Part shown: positions 16,691-25,751 of the stretch, piece by piece
Numbering within the stretch: the stretch's first letter is position 1
How the letters are laid out: every line of letters starts with the position of its first letter
DNA from: Deltaproteobacteria bacterium
Lineage (GTDB): Bacteria; Desulfobacterota; Syntrophia; Syntrophales; UBA5619
NCBI GenBank assembly: GCA_021372695.1
Contig: JAJFTY010000132.1
Location: forward strand, 1-62,741
Direction of reading: 5' to 3'
DNA length: 62,741 nt
Notes under the pieces: generated by a model
Databases searched by the model: none
What the model saw: only the letters and a program-made list of their open reading frames with translations
What the model was told of the DNA's origin: nothing
Position numbers and translations under genes: made by a program

Positions 16691-16763
16691 TGGTCGCTCT
16701 TTCAAACGATCCCGACGAGTTGTGGGAAAAGCGGGAGGGGCGGACGGAAGGGTTTCACCAAAG

Positions 16764-16785
16764 GTGCCGGAATTTTTTTCCGCAC
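16764..16785 (-). terminator. imperfect hairpin after flhX
   Basis: On the minus strand GTGCGGAA pairs with TTCCGGCAC around a short A-loop, with one bulged base. It lies about 80 bases after the flhX stop and before the flgF promoter. No T-run follows, so terminator activity is doubtful. Confidence 0.3.
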
Positions 16786-16866
16786 TTTCGAATCCGCCGG
16801 CGGCCTCATCCCCCATGGCGCGCCGCGGGGCGGGCGACGAAGGGCTCCATTCTTTTTTCGCGGCCC

Positions 16867-17154
16867 TCATCCCCGAGCGGATGGGCCACGGTACCGGCTG
16901 TTGGTGGAATAGACGAAGGCGAGAATCTCGGCGACCGCTCTGTACAACTCCACGGGGATCTGCTCGTCGAGGTCGAGTTTGCTCAGTATCTGGACCAGTG
17001 CGGGATCGCTCTTGATCGCGATGTCATTCTCCCGGGCAAGTTCGATGATCTTCTCCGCTATCGTGCCTCTGCCTTTGGCAACGACCTTCGGAGCGGAATC
17101 CTTCCGATCATCATATTTGATGGCCGCAGCCATGATCGCTTCGCGGTTTTTCAT
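16867..17154 (-). CDS. flhX: FlhB C-terminal-domain homologue (FlhX type)
   Basis: A 95-residue stand-alone copy of the FlhB/YscU cytoplasmic C-terminal domain, the fragment that FlhB releases by self-cleavage at NPTH. AAAIKYDDRKDSAPKVVAKG aligns with AVAIRYEPETMNAPCVVAKG of the full FlhB at 23552-24616, so the protein begins just after where the NPTH site would be and lacks the membrane half. The rest (AEKIIELARENDI, LDEQIPVELYRAVAEILAFVY) follows FlhB closely. FlhX of Helicobacter can replace this fragment. Here it overlaps a FliK-like gene by 4 bases, suggesting a joint role in substrate switching or late export. Confidence 0.9.
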   Translation of the reverse strand: MKNREAIMAAAIKYDDRKDSAPKVVAKGRGTIAEKIIELARENDIAIKSDPALVQILSKLDLDEQIPVELYRAVAEILAFVYSTNSRYRGPSARG

Positions 17155-18302
17155 ATGCTCACATCGATGGCGTTCCGGGTGAACACGCTGTAATTCTGAA
17201 GAAATTCACGCTTCGAGGCGGTGATGTCCGGATCCAGGACGCACTCCAGACCCTCGACCGTGTAGCCGATTTCCGAGAGGGCCCGACCCAGTTCCGACAG
17301 CAACGGCTGAATGAAATCGAGCACCTCCTGATCCGAACCCTTGAGGGCGCAGTGGAGGCCACCTGCCTTGAGGGTCATGTCTGCGGTGAGCTCTCCCAGG
17401 GAGTCCATATCCAGAAAAAGGACGACACGGCAGCCGCTCTGTGCCCCTGGCGCCTCCTTCTTACCCTCGGTCTGGACGAAGATCTCCTGCTCCCTGATTC
17501 CGTCGGCAAATTGAATCGGGAGTTGGAGCAAGAACAGACCGTCCTGCTCCTGCGCCAACACATTGACGATCTGCAACGATTCGATGACTGCCGTGGCGTG
17601 AGCGGCCAGGTCGGAAAATCTCTGGACACGGAGACCGCCGGATTCATCGTCTGCAAGGGCGTGCTGGACATCCGGCCCTCCCGTTGACAGTTTCAGGAGA
17701 ATTTCCTTCAGGCCGGGGTCGCTTTTCGCTTCCACGAGGAGAGCCGGATCCGAGATCGCCTTCATCACTCTTCGCTCGCCGGTGAGTCCGAGAGCGGCAA
17801 CATAATCCTTCACAAACAGGGGATCGGTGATGTTCTCTCTCGAAATGATCAGTTGGTTCATCATCTTGTGCAGGCTCTGCATCTCTCTTCGGGAGAGAAG
17901 ACGGGACAGCGGATCGGGTATCCCGTCGCCGAGCAGCGCCTTCAGCGAGACGAGGGTCTCCTTGAGCGCGCCGGGGTTGGATCGATAAAATTTCAGGAAT
18001 TCATTCGTTTTGCTCAATTCAGGTTCGGCAGGGATCGTCCTCAGGATGACGGTCGGATGCAGCTGCTCGACCTGGACCGTCAACGTTTCGCCACTCCGCA
18101 GGGGCATGGGGCTCTCGGCGAGCAGGGTGAAATTCTTGACCCGAAGCGCGGTCTTTCCGTTATGGCTGTCTCCCAGCGCAAGGACGTTGAGCCTCTCCCC
18201 CAGTTCCAGGGGCGGCTTCGGTGTCGGCCCGGGAACCTCGGCAATCTTCCGCAGGGCGGTGACTTGATCGTGGGATGACGTCGGAGCGATCGTGGCGGGC
18301 AT
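17151..18302 (-). CDS. second FliK-like hook-length/substrate-specificity protein
   Basis: A 383-residue protein resembling the FliK-like (Flg_hook) proteins that accompany flhX genes. No membrane segment is seen. The N-terminal part has LGERLNVLALGDSHNGKTALRVKNFTLLAE-like beta text and LRSGETLTVQVEQLHP; the C-terminal part (about 240-370) has LLQLPIQFADGIREQEIFVQ and VLFLDMDSLGELTADMTLKAGGLH, typical of the FliK C-terminal fold. A separate, more typical FliK is at 34066-35769. It ends in the first codon of flhX and starts 7 bases after the 100-aa gene. Confidence 0.75.
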   Translation of the reverse strand: MPATIAPTSSHDQVTALRKIAEVPGPTPKPPLELGERLNVLALGDSHNGKTALRVKNFTLLAESPMPLRSGETLTVQVEQLHPTVILRTIPAEPELSKTNEFLKFYRSNPGALKETLVSLKALLGDGIPDPLSRLLSRREMQSLHKMMNQLIISRENITDPLFVKDYVAALGLTGERRVMKAISDPALLVEAKSDPGLKEILLKLSTGGPDVQHALADDESGGLRVQRFSDLAAHATAVIESLQIVNVLAQEQDGLFLLQLPIQFADGIREQEIFVQTEGKKEAPGAQSGCRVVLFLDMDSLGELTADMTLKAGGLHCALKGSDQEVLDFIQPLLSELGRALSEIGYTVEGLECVLDPDITASKREFLQNYSVFTRNAIDVSI

Positions 18303-18309
18303 CGAGGGA

Positions 18310-18612
18310 TTAAACCTTGATATCGATATGATCTGGTTGTTTTGGTCCGGCGGCTGTGCTTTCGTCTAGGAGCCGCTCTTCCGGCTCCGGCTCGTCCGGA
18401 TGATGTCTGGGCTCCTTCTGTCCTCCCTCCCCGTCAACGGTTGTATGGTCGATATGATCGGATTGATTTACTTTTTTCTTTAGCCTGCGCCTCTCCTCGC
18501 CGAATTGAACCTTGAAATATTGCTGCTGCAGGTCCGGATGCTGCTGCTGGACCTGTTGAATCCGCTCCAGGACCTGCGATTGGAGAACCTGTTTCTCTAT
18601 GGCGCTGACCAT
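18310..18612 (-). CDS. unknown 100-residue late flagellar gene product
   Basis: Not recognised. The first 50 residues form a basic, glutamine-rich predicted helix (EKQVLQSQVLERIQQVQQQH, then FGEERRRLKKKVNQSDH); the second half is acidic and proline-rich (PDEPEPEERLLDE) and looks disordered. It is the first gene behind a good FliA promoter and is followed by the FliK-like and flhX genes, so it is probably a real late flagellar gene, perhaps an export substrate or chaperone. That role is a guess from position. Confidence 0.65.
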   Translation of the reverse strand: MVSAIEKQVLQSQVLERIQQVQQQHPDLQQQYFKVQFGEERRRLKKKVNQSDHIDHTTVDGEGGQKEPRHHPDEPEPEERLLDESTAAGPKQPDHIDIKV

Positions 18613-18649
18613 CTCGATCCCTTTGCCGAAACGTCATTGATATCCATCT

Positions 18650-18677
18650 ATATCGGCGCATTGGCCCGGACACTTTA
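18650..18677 (-). promoter_or_regulatory. sigma-28 promoter for fliK-like/flhX operon
   Basis: Minus strand TAAAGTGT, 12 bases, GCCGATAT: 14 of 16 consensus positions, with the same 12-base spacer as the flaG and flgM promoters. It lies in the 112-base gap directly after fliA. Confidence 0.85.
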
Positions 18678-18724
18678 GCGGGCTTTCCGAATAGGCTTAT
18701 CGATGGCTTTCCGGACTGCCCGCG

Positions 18725-19435
18725 TCACTCTCGCATGCTCCCCCGAAGATGCAGGATGGCCTGGGTATGCAGCTGGCAAACCCGGGATTCGGTCAGGTCG
18801 AGGATCATGCCGATCTCCTTCATGGTCATCTCATCGTAGTAGTAGAGGGAGATCACGAGTTTTTCCTTTGACGGGAGAGATTCGATCACCTGTTTCAGCC
18901 GATGCTGAAGCTCCTTTCCGACAAACTGATCCAGCGGATCGCCCTGTTCGACCGTCTTGATGGCATCGGAAACGCCATGCGTCTCGATGTAATCGGGCGT
19001 CAGATCCTCCTGGCTGATCAGGGGGATTCCCTTGGTTTCATCCAGCAGTCTGAAGTACTGTTCGAGGGTGATCCCCAGGTGGTTGGCGACCTCCTCTTCC
19101 TCGGGAGGACGCCCGAGGCTCTTTTGCAGGGTCTGGAATGCTTTTTCCAGTTGCCCGTCCTTATGGCGTACGGACCGCGGAACCCAGTCCCTCAGCCGCA
19201 ATTCATCCAACACGGCACCCCGGATCCGGAACCGGGCGTAGGTCTCGAACTGCACATTTCGGGCGCTGTCGAATTTATCCAGAGCCTCCATGAGGCCGAT
19301 GATGCCGACATTGACCAGCCCTTCCCGATCGGCGGCGTCGATTGGCAGCTTGAACGTCAACCGTCCGACGACGTTTTTCACGAGAGGTGCGTATTTCAGG
19401 ACAAGCGCATCGCGCTCTTTCTTCATCATGGCCAT
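18725..19435 (-). CDS. fliA: flagellar sigma factor FliA (sigma-28)
   Basis: A 236-residue sigma-28. Region 2 is seen in YAPLVKNVVGRL and VQFETYARFRIRGAVLDELR, region 3 in LGRPPEEEEVANHLGI, and region 4 in LPSKEKLVISLYYYDEMTMKEIGMILDLTESRVCQLH. It directs transcription of late genes and is inhibited by FlgM (11868-12173). Last gene of the long motA-to-fliA operon, 9 bases after flhG. Confidence 0.97.
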   Translation of the reverse strand: MAMMKKERDALVLKYAPLVKNVVGRLTFKLPIDAADREGLVNVGIIGLMEALDKFDSARNVQFETYARFRIRGAVLDELRLRDWVPRSVRHKDGQLEKAFQTLQKSLGRPPEEEEVANHLGITLEQYFRLLDETKGIPLISQEDLTPDYIETHGVSDAIKTVEQGDPLDQFVGKELQHRLKQVIESLPSKEKLVISLYYYDEMTMKEIGMILDLTESRVCQLHTQAILHLRGSMRE

Positions 19436-19444
19436 ATCACGGTC

Positions 19445-20320
19445 TCAATTGAAGAATCGTATGGAGCCGTTGCTCTCCTGTTCCGGTCTGGGCCTGCAGA
19501 GCTTCTCGGCGATCGTCCGGAGGCACCTGACGGACGGCGAATCGGGATAGAGTTCGGCCAGCAGTTTCTGCTGCTTGACCCCCCGCGGGAGATTTTCATC
19601 GTAGGTGATGTAGCCGAGCTCTTCGATGGCCAGATTCAGAAAATGGTTGGTGGCCTGGGCGAGTCTCAGGAAGACCTCTTTCGCCTCGTTCGGCGTTTTC
19701 ACCATGTTCACCAGCAGGCTGAACCTCTTCTTGGCGTGCTTCTGATAGAGTATCTTGATCAGGGCATAGGCATCGGTCAGTGAGGTCGGTTCCGGGGTGA
19801 CGACCACAATCGTCTCTCCGGCAACCATGTTGAAGTAGAGAACATTGTCGTTGATGCCCGCGCTGGTGTCGATCAGCATGAAGTCGGGCCGAGCCTGCAT
19901 GGCATTGAGTTCGTCCTGAAGCGTCAATTTCTGCTCCATCGACAGACTCGACATCTCCTGGATTCCCGATGAGGAGGCGAGGATCTTGATCCCTCCGGGC
20001 CCGTTGACGATGGCCTCCTTCAGGGTCCTTTCCCCTTTCAGGACATGATAGAGATTGTATTTCGGGGTCAATCCGAGGACCAGATCGATATTGGCCAGAC
20101 CGCAATCGGCGTCCAGGACCAGCGTTTTTTTCTTCAGACCCGAGAGCAGATAGGCGAGATTGGCCGCAATATTCGTCTTGCCGACCCCGCCCTTGCCGCT
20201 GGTGATGGAAATGACGGTGATCTCGTTCTTTGGACCGGCATCGCTTCTGCGGGCCGCGACGCCGTCGGGCGCCGCTGCCTTGTTCCGGGTCATCTGTCTG
20301 AGCATGTGAGCCTGATCCAC
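19445..20320 (-). CDS. flhG: flagellar number regulator FlhG (MinD-like ATPase)
   Basis: A 291-residue MinD/ParA-type ATPase (also called FleN, YlxH). The deviant Walker A reads SGKGGVGKTNIAANLAYLL near residues 41-59, followed by VLDADCGLANIDLVLGL. FlhG acts with FlhF to set flagellar number and place, and in polar flagellates can antagonise the FlrA/FleQ class regulator. GTG start at 20320 is right behind the flhF stop. The flhF-flhG-fliA order is common in polar flagellates. Confidence 0.95.
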   Translation of the reverse strand: MDQAHMLRQMTRNKAAAPDGVAARRSDAGPKNEITVISITSGKGGVGKTNIAANLAYLLSGLKKKTLVLDADCGLANIDLVLGLTPKYNLYHVLKGERTLKEAIVNGPGGIKILASSSGIQEMSSLSMEQKLTLQDELNAMQARPDFMLIDTSAGINDNVLYFNMVAGETIVVVTPEPTSLTDAYALIKILYQKHAKKRFSLLVNMVKTPNEAKEVFLRLAQATNHFLNLAIEELGYITYDENLPRGVKQQKLLAELYPDSPSVRCLRTIAEKLCRPRPEQESNGSIRFFN

Positions 20321-20321
20321 A

Positions 20322-21461
20322 TTAACCTCTCAATTGAATTTGATTCATGCTGTTGTGAAGAATCAGCCGTGCAAGGCTCTCGGGGCTTGCCTTTTCGATA
20401 TCGCGCGGAACATTCTGACCGGTGGTGACGTGGGAAACGGGCTTGCCGATCTCATCCAGGACTTCGTACATCGATCCGAAATGGCTGCATTCGTCCACTT
20501 TGGTCAGGATGATGCGATCGTAGTCGAATACTTTGAAACGGTTTGCCGTTTCCAGGAGATGTTGCCTGCTGGCGGCGGGGCTCAACAGCAACACGGTTTC
20601 GACGGCCGGATCGAGAACGGCCCTGAGTTCGTTCAGGCCGCCATCGTCATTGTGATTTCGGCCCGGCGTATCCACCAGAATCACCTCTTTTTCCGCAAAG
20701 CTCTCCAGCGACCGAAGGAAGGACTCTTTTTCGGGCGCGACCTGGAGGGGAAGCCCCATGATCTTGGCGTAAACCTTCAACTGTTCGGCGGCCGCAATCC
20801 TGTAAGTGTCGGTGGTGATCATGCCGACCTTCATTTTTTTCTCCAGGCTGTAATGGGCGGCAAGCTTGGCCAGCGTCGTTGTCTTGCCGACGCCCGTGGG
20901 GCCGATCAACGCCTTGATGCGCCGCTCTTTCGGGCCGGTTTTCGTCAGGGAACGGGCGATGAGCTTTTGTGCGAGTGCCGCGCTTTTTTCGAAGGTGTCC
21001 CTCTCCTCCTGCGCATAATCCTTCTTGATCGACTCCAGCAGTGCGGCTGCCTTGTTACGGGAGATGCCTCCCGTGATCATCCCCGTGTAGATGCTCCTCA
21101 GGTGGGCCGGGTATCGGGTGGAAATGGCATCCAGCAGGATGTCCATTGTCTCCCTGAATTCCGAAAGATCCCGACGGCTGGGCAATTGCTGCTTCAGACC
21201 TTCGACGCCGGATCGGAGTTCCTGAATCTCTTTCTCAAGCCCGGACGGCGGCTCGGGCAGCCGCAGCTCCTTCGGGGGAGCCTGCGCCTTCTGGAAGACA
21301 GGAGGGGCGGTTTGTTCATCTCTGGCGGCGAGCACTTCGATCAGGTGAGGCCTGTCCGATATCTTTCCGGTTGAGAGGATGATCGCGTTCGGGCCGAGAT
21401 CTTTTTTGATTCTGACCATCACCTCTTGCAGGTTTGTTGCTTCGTAGCGTTTGACTTGCAT
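20322..21461 (-). CDS. flhF: flagellar SRP-like GTPase FlhF
   Basis: A 379-residue SRP-type GTPase that recruits early basal-body components to the cell pole. The N-terminal basic domain is MQVKRYEATNLQEVMVRIKKDLG; the NG domain has the P-loop GPTGVGKTTTLAKLAA, DTYRIAAAEQLKVYA, VDTPGRNHND (G3) and LTKVDE (G4). Together with FlhG it suggests polar flagellation, which is inference. Confidence 0.96.
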   Translation of the reverse strand: MQVKRYEATNLQEVMVRIKKDLGPNAIILSTGKISDRPHLIEVLAARDEQTAPPVFQKAQAPPKELRLPEPPSGLEKEIQELRSGVEGLKQQLPSRRDLSEFRETMDILLDAISTRYPAHLRSIYTGMITGGISRNKAAALLESIKKDYAQEERDTFEKSAALAQKLIARSLTKTGPKERRIKALIGPTGVGKTTTLAKLAAHYSLEKKMKVGMITTDTYRIAAAEQLKVYAKIMGLPLQVAPEKESFLRSLESFAEKEVILVDTPGRNHNDDGGLNELRAVLDPAVETVLLLSPAASRQHLLETANRFKVFDYDRIILTKVDECSHFGSMYEVLDEIGKPVSHVTTGQNVPRDIEKASPESLARLILHNSMNQIQLRG

Positions 21462-21462
21462 A

Positions 21463-23544
21463 TCAGACTTCCACCATTCCGAGGGATGTGATGTTCGTAT
21501 CCGACGTGATTTCGTTGTGGGCCAGAACCACGATGCCCGGGAAGAAGCGTTCCATGATCTTTCTCAGGTGAATTCTCGTATTGGCCGAGGTGAGCACAAT
21601 GGGGGGGAGCCCCTTGGATGTGAAACTTCCCATCAATTTATGCGCCCCTTCGATGAATTTCCGGACCACGCCGGGGTCCGGAGAGACAAATGACTCATAT
21701 TCCGTATGCTGGATGGAACGGTTGATGACCTCCTCGACCGAGGGCGAAACCATCATCACGTGGATGGTGTTCTCCCGGTCGCGGTACTGCCGGGTGATGG
21801 TCCGGCTGAGGGCCTGTCTGACGTAGCCTGTCAGGATATCGACGTTCTTCGTCATGGGGAGATAATCGGCCAGCGTTTCGATGATCGTCAAGAGGTCGCG
21901 AATCGAGACCCTCTCCTTCAGAAGCCGCTGCAGCACTTTCTGAAGCGTTCCCAGGGGAATGACCTTGGGAACGAGGTCCTCGATCACCTTCGGGTTGCTG
22001 GCACCGAGGCTGTCGATGATCGCCTGCACCTCCTGGCGTCCCAGCAGTTCGTCCACATGGGATTTGACGAGCTCCGTGATATGGGTGGTTACGACCGTTG
22101 CGGCATCGACGACGACGATCCCTTTGGCCTGGATCGTTTCGACCTCTCTTTCGGGAACCCAGACGGCCGGCAGGCCGAATGCCGGTTCTCTGGTCGATAT
22201 GCCGGAGATCTTCATGCCGTTTTCTTCCGGGACGATCGCGAGACGATGGTCGAGAATCAGTTCTCCCCGGGCAATCTCCGCCCCCTTCATCAGGAAGGAA
22301 TATTCGTTGGGCTTCAACTGGAGGTTGTCGCGGATGTGGACGGCCGGCATGATGAAGCCCATCTCAGCTGCCAATTGTTTCCGGAGCGCCTTGATCCTGT
22401 GGAGGAGTTCTCCCCCCTGGGAGGCGTCCACCAGGGGGATGAGCCCGTAGCCGACCTCCAGACAGAGCGGGTCCAGCGGGACGAGAAGGTCCGCAGGGGT
22501 TTCCACGGCGGGAGCGGTCTTCGCCTCATCCTCCACCGCCTCCGTGGGTTTCTCCTCCGTTCGAAAGAGGTTGTAGGCCAGGAAGGACATGACGCCGGCG
22601 ACAAGGATGAATGCAACCTTGGGCATGCCCGGAATCAAGGCAAATGTGAAGAGCACGATCGAGGCGAGGGCAATCGCCTTGGGCTGGGTGAAGAGCTGTT
22701 TCTTCATCTCCTCGCCCAACTCGCCCGATGCGGTGGTCCTGGTCACCAGCATACCGGCGGCCGTGGAGACGATCAGCGCCGGGACCTGTGTCACGAGGCC
22801 GTCTCCGACCGACAGAAGGGTGTAGGTGCGCGCGGCATCCGCCATGGCCATCCCCTGCTGCATGACCCCGACGATCAGGCCGCCGATGATGTTGACCAGA
22901 ACGATGATGATGCCGGCGATGGCATCTCCCCGGACGAATTTGCTGGCGCCGTCCATGGCCCCGTAGAAATTGGCCTCGGTCTCGATCTCGCGGCGCCGTC
23001 TGCGCGCATCGACGTCGGAAATCAAACCGGAATTCAGATCGGCGTCGATGCTCATCTGCTTACCGGGCATGGCGTCGAGGGTGAATCGCGCCGCCACTTC
23101 GGCGATCCGGGTCGCCCCCTTGGTGATCACGACGAAATTGATGAGGACCAGGACGCTGAAGACAATCATTCCGACGACGTAGTTCCCGCCGACCACGAAG
23201 CTTCCGAACGCCTTGATCACCTGTCCCGCGGCGCCGGTTCCTTCGTTTCCGTGGAGCAGGATCAGCCTTGTCGAAGCAACGTTGAGGGAGAGCCGGAGCA
23301 GGGTCACGGTCAGCAACACTGAGGGAAACGCCGAAAAATCGAGCGGCTTCATCACGTACATCGACATGAGCAGGATGATGATGGAGACCGTGATGCTGAA
23401 GGAGAGCAGGATATCCAGGATGAAAGTCGGAAGCGGAACCAGCATCACGAGCAGGATGCCGATGACGCCCATGGCCAGCATCGCACTGCTGCCTGCCATG
23501 ATGGAGGGAAACGTGCTTCTCTTCGCGGCTATCGATTCGGCCAT
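21463..23544 (-). CDS. flhA: export gate protein FlhA
   Basis: A 693-residue core export-gate protein. The N-terminal half carries about eight membrane segments and the FHIPEP signature region (GATRIAEVAARFTLDAMPGK, then DADLNSGLISDVDARRRR). The C-terminal cytoplasmic half forms the nonameric ring for chaperone-substrate docking. Length is standard. Long open antisense frames across it are shadows. It lies 7 bases after flhB. Confidence 0.98.
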   Translation of the reverse strand: MAESIAAKRSTFPSIMAGSSAMLAMGVIGILLVMLVPLPTFILDILLSFSITVSIIILLMSMYVMKPLDFSAFPSVLLTVTLLRLSLNVASTRLILLHGNEGTGAAGQVIKAFGSFVVGGNYVVGMIVFSVLVLINFVVITKGATRIAEVAARFTLDAMPGKQMSIDADLNSGLISDVDARRRRREIETEANFYGAMDGASKFVRGDAIAGIIIVLVNIIGGLIVGVMQQGMAMADAARTYTLLSVGDGLVTQVPALIVSTAAGMLVTRTTASGELGEEMKKQLFTQPKAIALASIVLFTFALIPGMPKVAFILVAGVMSFLAYNLFRTEEKPTEAVEDEAKTAPAVETPADLLVPLDPLCLEVGYGLIPLVDASQGGELLHRIKALRKQLAAEMGFIMPAVHIRDNLQLKPNEYSFLMKGAEIARGELILDHRLAIVPEENGMKISGISTREPAFGLPAVWVPEREVETIQAKGIVVVDAATVVTTHITELVKSHVDELLGRQEVQAIIDSLGASNPKVIEDLVPKVIPLGTLQKVLQRLLKERVSIRDLLTIIETLADYLPMTKNVDILTGYVRQALSRTITRQYRDRENTIHVMMVSPSVEEVINRSIQHTEYESFVSPDPGVVRKFIEGAHKLMGSFTSKGLPPIVLTSANTRIHLRKIMERFFPGIVVLAHNEITSDTNITSLGMVEV

Positions 23545-23551
23545 GAAACCA

Positions 23552-24616
23552 TTACCTCTTCTGTCTTAGTGAATAGATCTGAGCCAAAATCTCCGCAATC
23601 GCCTTGTAAAGATTTTCGGGGATCGCGTGTTCTACAGGGGTTACCTTATACAATACTTGTGCCACCAACTTGTTCTCGACGATGGGCACACCGCTGTTTC
23701 GGGCAACCTCCTTGATTTTCTGGGCCAGGAAGTCGGCTCCCTTGGCAACGACGCACGGTGCGTTCATGGTTTCCGGCTCATAGCGGATTGCGACGGCATA
23801 ATGGGTGGGGTTGGTGATGACCACATCGGCCTTGGGCACGGCCGCCATCATTCTTCTCCTGGCCATCTCCCGCTGAAGTTTCTTGATCCGCCCCTTGATG
23901 AGGGGGTCCCCTTCGGTTTCCTTGTTCTCGTCCTTGATTTCCTTCATCGACATCTTCAGGCTCTTCTCGTGCTCCCACTTCTGATAGCCGTAGTCGAGTA
24001 TGGCGAGGATGATCAGAACGCAGCACGTGCTGAGGAGGATCTTGAATGAAATCTTGCCGAGATAGCTGAGGATATCCCTTGCGCCGAGATCCATGAGCGG
24101 AAGCAGTTTGGAGGATTCACCGCTGATCGTCAGATAGGCGACAAATCCGATGACGGCCATCTTTAGGATGCTTTTGATCAGTTCGACGAACGAACGCATC
24201 GAAAAGAGACGCTGCAGCCCTTTGAAGGGGTCGATCTTCGAATACTTCGGCGTGATGGCTTCCGCTGAGAAGAGGATGCCGACCTGCAGAATGTTGATCA
24301 TGAGCCCTGCGATGACCGCGACCAGGAGAAAGGGGGCCAGCAGGGCAAAGGTCTGATAAAGCAGATCGGTCAACAGGGGCTGAATCGTGTCGGTGCTGAC
24401 GGTGGTTTGGCCCGAACTGCGGAAGGAGGTCCTCATCAGGGCCATCAGGCGGGCGGCAAGGTCGGATGCGTTGAAATAGAAATAGACGAGGCAGGCCCCG
24501 AGAACGGCCACAGATGCCAGTTCCCTGCTCTTGGCCACCTGCCCCTTCTCGCGCGCATCCTGCCGTCTTTTGGATGTCGCCTGTTCGGTTCGTTCCTGAT
24601 CGTTCTCTTCTGCCAT
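23552..24616 (-). CDS. flhB: export gate switch protein FlhB
   Basis: A 354-residue export-switch protein. An N-terminal tail (RTEQATSKRRQDAREKGQVAKSRE) precedes four membrane segments and a cytoplasmic domain with the self-cleavage motif NPTH in VITNPTHYAVAIRYE. Cleavage changes specificity from rod/hook to filament substrates under control of FliK. A stand-alone homologue of the cleaved fragment lies at 16867-17154. Confidence 0.97.
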   Translation of the reverse strand: MAEENDQERTEQATSKRRQDAREKGQVAKSRELASVAVLGACLVYFYFNASDLAARLMALMRTSFRSSGQTTVSTDTIQPLLTDLLYQTFALLAPFLLVAVIAGLMINILQVGILFSAEAITPKYSKIDPFKGLQRLFSMRSFVELIKSILKMAVIGFVAYLTISGESSKLLPLMDLGARDILSYLGKISFKILLSTCCVLIILAILDYGYQKWEHEKSLKMSMKEIKDENKETEGDPLIKGRIKKLQREMARRRMMAAVPKADVVITNPTHYAVAIRYEPETMNAPCVVAKGADFLAQKIKEVARNSGVPIVENKLVAQVLYKVTPVEHAIPENLYKAIAEILAQIYSLRQKR

Positions 24617-24666
24617 GCCACTATCCGTCTATTTCATGACGCAAGCGTTGGAAATTTTGCGCTGCC

Positions 24667-25458
24667 CTACATGAGGCGCAGCAGGGTGTATATCTCTCCC
24701 CCGAGCCGGGAGAACGCCCCCTGGACCAGCCTGACGAAAAAGGGCGACATCAGCGACAGAAAGACCAGCCCGACGGCAATCTGCAGGGGGAAGCCCACGA
24801 TGAAGACGTTGATTTGCGGGACGGTTCTGGCCACGATCCCCAGCGCGACATTGGTGAAAAAGAGAACCGCCATGATGGGGGCGCTGATCTTGATCGCCAG
24901 CACAAACAGCTCCTTCGAAAGGAGGATGATGTACTGCGCAAGCGATCCGGAAAAATGGTAGGCGAAGGGAGAGATGAATTGATAACTGTCGGAAATGGCC
25001 AGGATGAATGTGTGATGCGCATCCACCGCGAGATAGATGAGGAGCGCCACCAGGTACTGAAATTCGGAGATGACCGAGATCTGTGCGCTGGAGATCGGAT
25101 CGATGACGCTGACGATGGAGAATCCAATCTGGATGCCGATCATTTCGCCCGCGAACTGTATGCCCGCGAAGACGATCTTTGCCGCGAATCCGATCACGAT
25201 GCCGATCAAAATTTCACTGCACATGGCAATGACGACCCAGAAGATTTGCGCGTCCGATCCCGAATGGAGATCGGGAAGCTGTATCGGAATCGTCGGCAAA
25301 AGCAGCAGGGAAATCAGGATGGAGAGCCCTCCCTTGACGCTGAGCGGAACGGTCTGTTCCCCGATGACGGGGATCATGATCAGAATGGCGCCGACCCGCA
25401 GAAAAAGAAAGGCAAACAGGAGAACTTGCTCTGATTGGATGATCGGCGTCCCCATCAT
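24667..25458 (-). CDS. fliR: export gate protein FliR
   Basis: A 263-residue inner-membrane export-gate subunit with about six membrane segments. Family text includes FLRVGAILIMIPVIG, GGLSILISLLLLP, ISEFQYLVALLIYLAVDAHH and VGLVFLSLMSPFF. It assembles with FliP and FliQ into the gate helix. Gene order fliO-P-Q-R-flhB-A is standard. Confidence 0.96.
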   Translation of the reverse strand: MMGTPIIQSEQVLLFAFLFLRVGAILIMIPVIGEQTVPLSVKGGLSILISLLLLPTIPIQLPDLHSGSDAQIFWVVIAMCSEILIGIVIGFAAKIVFAGIQFAGEMIGIQIGFSIVSVIDPISSAQISVISEFQYLVALLIYLAVDAHHTFILAISDSYQFISPFAYHFSGSLAQYIILLSKELFVLAIKISAPIMAVLFFTNVALGIVARTVPQINVFIVGFPLQIAVGLVFLSLMSPFFVRLVQGAFSRLGGEIYTLLRLM

Positions 25459-25463
25459 GGCTC

Positions 25464-25733
25464 CTATCGGATGTAGTTGGGGATATTGGTGAAGAGGTGC
25501 TCCGTGAACGATACGAGAAGATTGACCATCCAGGGGAGTGCGGCCACCAGAACGACGAGGCAGGCGACGATTTTGGGGACAAACACCAGGGTCATTTCCT
25601 GGACCTGGGTCACGGCCTGGAAGAGGCTGATCACGACGCCGACCACGAGACCCACGAGGAGAACCGGTGCAGAGACGAGCAGGGTCACACGGATCGTTTC
25701 AGCCATGATTCCTACGATAAAATCAACACTCAT
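25464..25733 (-). CDS. fliQ: export gate protein FliQ
   Basis: An 89-residue two-helix membrane protein of the export gate. VGLVVGVVISLFQAVTQVQEMTLVFVPKI-type text links the two helices, as in other FliQ proteins. Size and place between fliP and fliR are standard. Confidence 0.96.
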   Translation of the reverse strand: MSVDFIVGIMAETIRVTLLVSAPVLLVGLVVGVVISLFQAVTQVQEMTLVFVPKIVACLVVLVAALPWMVNLLVSFTEHLFTNIPNYIR

Positions 25734-25751
25734 CGGTTCTTGTCCTTCCTC

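Noticed and set aside
21706..23322. 538-codon open frame on the plus strand across flhA
   Set aside because: It is antisense to an unmistakable flhA, has a composition rich in Asp, His, Arg and Gly typical of shadow frames in GC-rich DNA, and no family features.
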